NCBI RefSeq assembly: GCF_003473485.1
Contig: NC_053047.1
Span: 9,253,001-9,317,000, forward strand
Reading direction: 5' to 3'
From: Medicago truncatula
Lineage: Eukaryota; Streptophyta; Magnoliopsida; Fabales; Fabaceae
DNA: 64,000 nt
Below the pieces are notes generated by a model. It worked only from the letters and a program-made list of their open reading frames with translations, had not been told where the DNA came from and did no database searches. Shown piece by piece: positions 62,563 through 64,000 of the stretch. Position numbers and translations under genes: made by a program. Position 1 is the first letter of the stretch; every line of letters starts with the position of its first letter.

Positions 62563-63678
62563 TTAATCGTCCCCTAACTTGAATTTTATCCAAGACAAGC
62601 GGTCTTCCGGTGACATCTTCAAGAAGAGGTCCTTATTTGCTTTAGACTTCATCAATTCAGCAATTTTGAAACGAGTTTTGTCATCTAAATTTGGAATATC
62701 TTTTATAATATCCCAAATATTATTCTTCAGCTCTCTATCCTTTTCTCTTTTCTCCATCATGTTAGACATCTTTTCAAAGTGCACAGCGATAGTCCCAATG
62801 CTAGAAGAAAGGTTTTCCATAGCAGGTCCTTGATTGTTGATCCCAACGCCAGAACTCCTTTCGTACTCGGATCTATTTCTCTTATGGCGATTTCGTTTTT
62901 CAATAGGAGCCTCTGAATTTAAAGAAAAATGGGGTGATGGAGTAGGTTGGTTAGGTGATGGGGTAGGTTGGTTAGGTGATGGAGGTTGGTACGCTGGTTC
63001 ATAGTTATCTGGTGTTATGAATGTATCACTATTGGGATCATATGAAAAATCTTCCATTCCAAAACTTTCACTTTCTTGCTCAAAAGTTGTTGCATCAGTA
63101 TCCTCAGGGTCTAATGCTATAGAATTATTTCCGCTAGACACTCCACCTCCAACAACAATCTTCAAATAATCATAATCAATCATACTTTTTCCTTGAAGAT
63201 TTTTGTGAGATGGATGGGACTAAAAAACAAAAAAAATTCACTATTAATATACTATAAATATTACAAAAAATAAAATAAAAATCAATCATATTTTTAAACG
63301 ATTTTGAACTTAGCTCACCTTTAAGTAATTATTCCATACTTCTTCAGTAGCCGTGTAAGTCTTCGCAACGGAATCCCATCCAAAACCAGAGTTGTTACGC
63401 ATAAACGTTGACATCTTGTTGTATTGATTTCTAAACCACTTCATTCGGCTCAAGTAATGATTATAAGTTTTATGTGATTCAGTTTTGGCATTGAGCTGAG
63501 GAAGGATAGCTCGCTCTACATTTTGTTTACTAAGGGACCCATTGGCATCACGTAACCCTCTATTTATAGCATCCACCAAAAGGTACAACAACTCACTAGT
63601 TTCCTCCATGGTCCAAGCTACATAGCCATCTTTGTCCTTACCCTTCCCTCTATTATTTTCTTGTTGTGAATCCCCCAT
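62563..63678 (-). CDS. Harbinger-associated Myb/SANT-like protein
   Basis: Exons 63678-63319 and 63219-62563 (AAG|GTGAGC donor, TTTTTAG acceptor), phase 0, 338 aa from MGDSQQENN. A Myb/SANT-like DNA-binding domain at about 18-118 (AWTMEETSELLYLLVDAINR, YNHYLSRMKWFRNQYNKM, GFGWDSVAKTYTATEEVWNN) fits the second protein of PIF/Pong elements, which binds the transposon ends and helps bring the transposase to DNA. A Pro/Asn-rich repeat (PSPNQPTPSPNQPTPSP), a basic KRNRHKRNRSE segment (possible nuclear signal) and a helical C-terminus follow. Confidence 0.85.
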
Positions 63679-64000
63679 TTAATCACTAATATATACATAT
63701 ATAACAAACTAGTTATTTCACAAGAACAGTTTTTTTTTCCTAATTGCCAAAAGTATAGTAACTATATACCAATATATATATTCAATAGGAATAACAAGAA
63801 AAAAAATACCAATAATAAACTTAACACTCATAATAATAATAAACAAAAATCAAGTATCAAACAAAAAAAAATTGCATTGACAAGAATTAGACAAAAAAAA
63901 ATTAATCGAACAAAAAGAAGACAAAATCTATAAAAATAATTATGCTTTTGAGTAAAAAACATTGATTTGATAAAAAAAAAAAAAAAAAAACAAAAAGTAA

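Larger units (their letters stand above)
60250..64000 (-). mobile_element. PIF/Harbinger transposon, runs off the window
   Basis: Left end AGGGGGGTGTATTGGATT follows a TTA (60247-60249), the usual Harbinger target. Subterminal repeats of TTTTAAAAGACTTT and AAGGATTTCAAAGGATTTTA follow to 60480. Both genes expected of an autonomous element are present in the same orientation (transposase, Myb/SANT-like). The other terminus lies beyond 64000, so completeness cannot be judged. Confidence 0.85.

Overview
The window is plant nuclear DNA: AT-rich, intron-containing genes with GT-AG junctions, many LTR retrotransposons, MITEs, a Helitron, a LINE, SINEs and plant-only gene families. The retroelement and MITE types and the protein sequences suggest a papilionoid legume close to Medicago. 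The species call is inference.

Layout. 1-3.5 kb is a decayed, internally deleted Athila-type Ty3 element. 3.9-29.2 kb carries two minus-strand copies of one F-box gene (A and C). Copy A is split by a 12.8-kb Copia-like insertion (4394-17204), which holds further insertions up to four levels deep, most with exact 5-bp target duplications. Upstream of copy A lie a Helitron (18278-20142) and a cluster of nested Mutator-type and Harbinger-type MITEs (20170-24055). 30-33.6 kb holds transposon-derived fragments, including a LINE with a 17-bp target duplication.

34.2-41.3 kb is gene-rich. An 11-exon gene (34361-38631) joins a CDC48/p97 N-domain in frame to a COP9 signalosome subunit 1 (CSN1)-like body and lacks both the AAA ATPase and the usual CSN1 C-terminus. 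It is followed by an intact single-exon F-box/LRR gene (39996-41243). 42-48.5 kb holds a broken F-box fragment (D), an Athila-type LTR, a relic of the last ABA4 exon, MITEs and a SINE. The only intact copy of the F-box family is copy E (48647-49927), whose proximal promoter carries a Mutator-like insertion.

51.2-59.9 kb holds two real genes on the minus strand: ABA4 (neoxanthin synthesis, a step toward abscisic acid) and a LORELEI-like GPI-anchored protein (LLG, co-receptor of FERONIA-type kinases). About 0.9 kb of promoter, first exon and first intron is shared by the two, and the LLG signal peptide appears to be translated only through this shared first exon. The window ends in a PIF/Harbinger transposon (60250 to beyond 64000) with both expected genes, transposase and Myb/SANT-like protein.

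The strongest candidates for something undescribed are the CDC48N-CSN1 fusion gene and the first-exon sharing between ABA4 and LLG. All gene models were read by eye from ORFs, splice signals and remembered family features; no database search was run.
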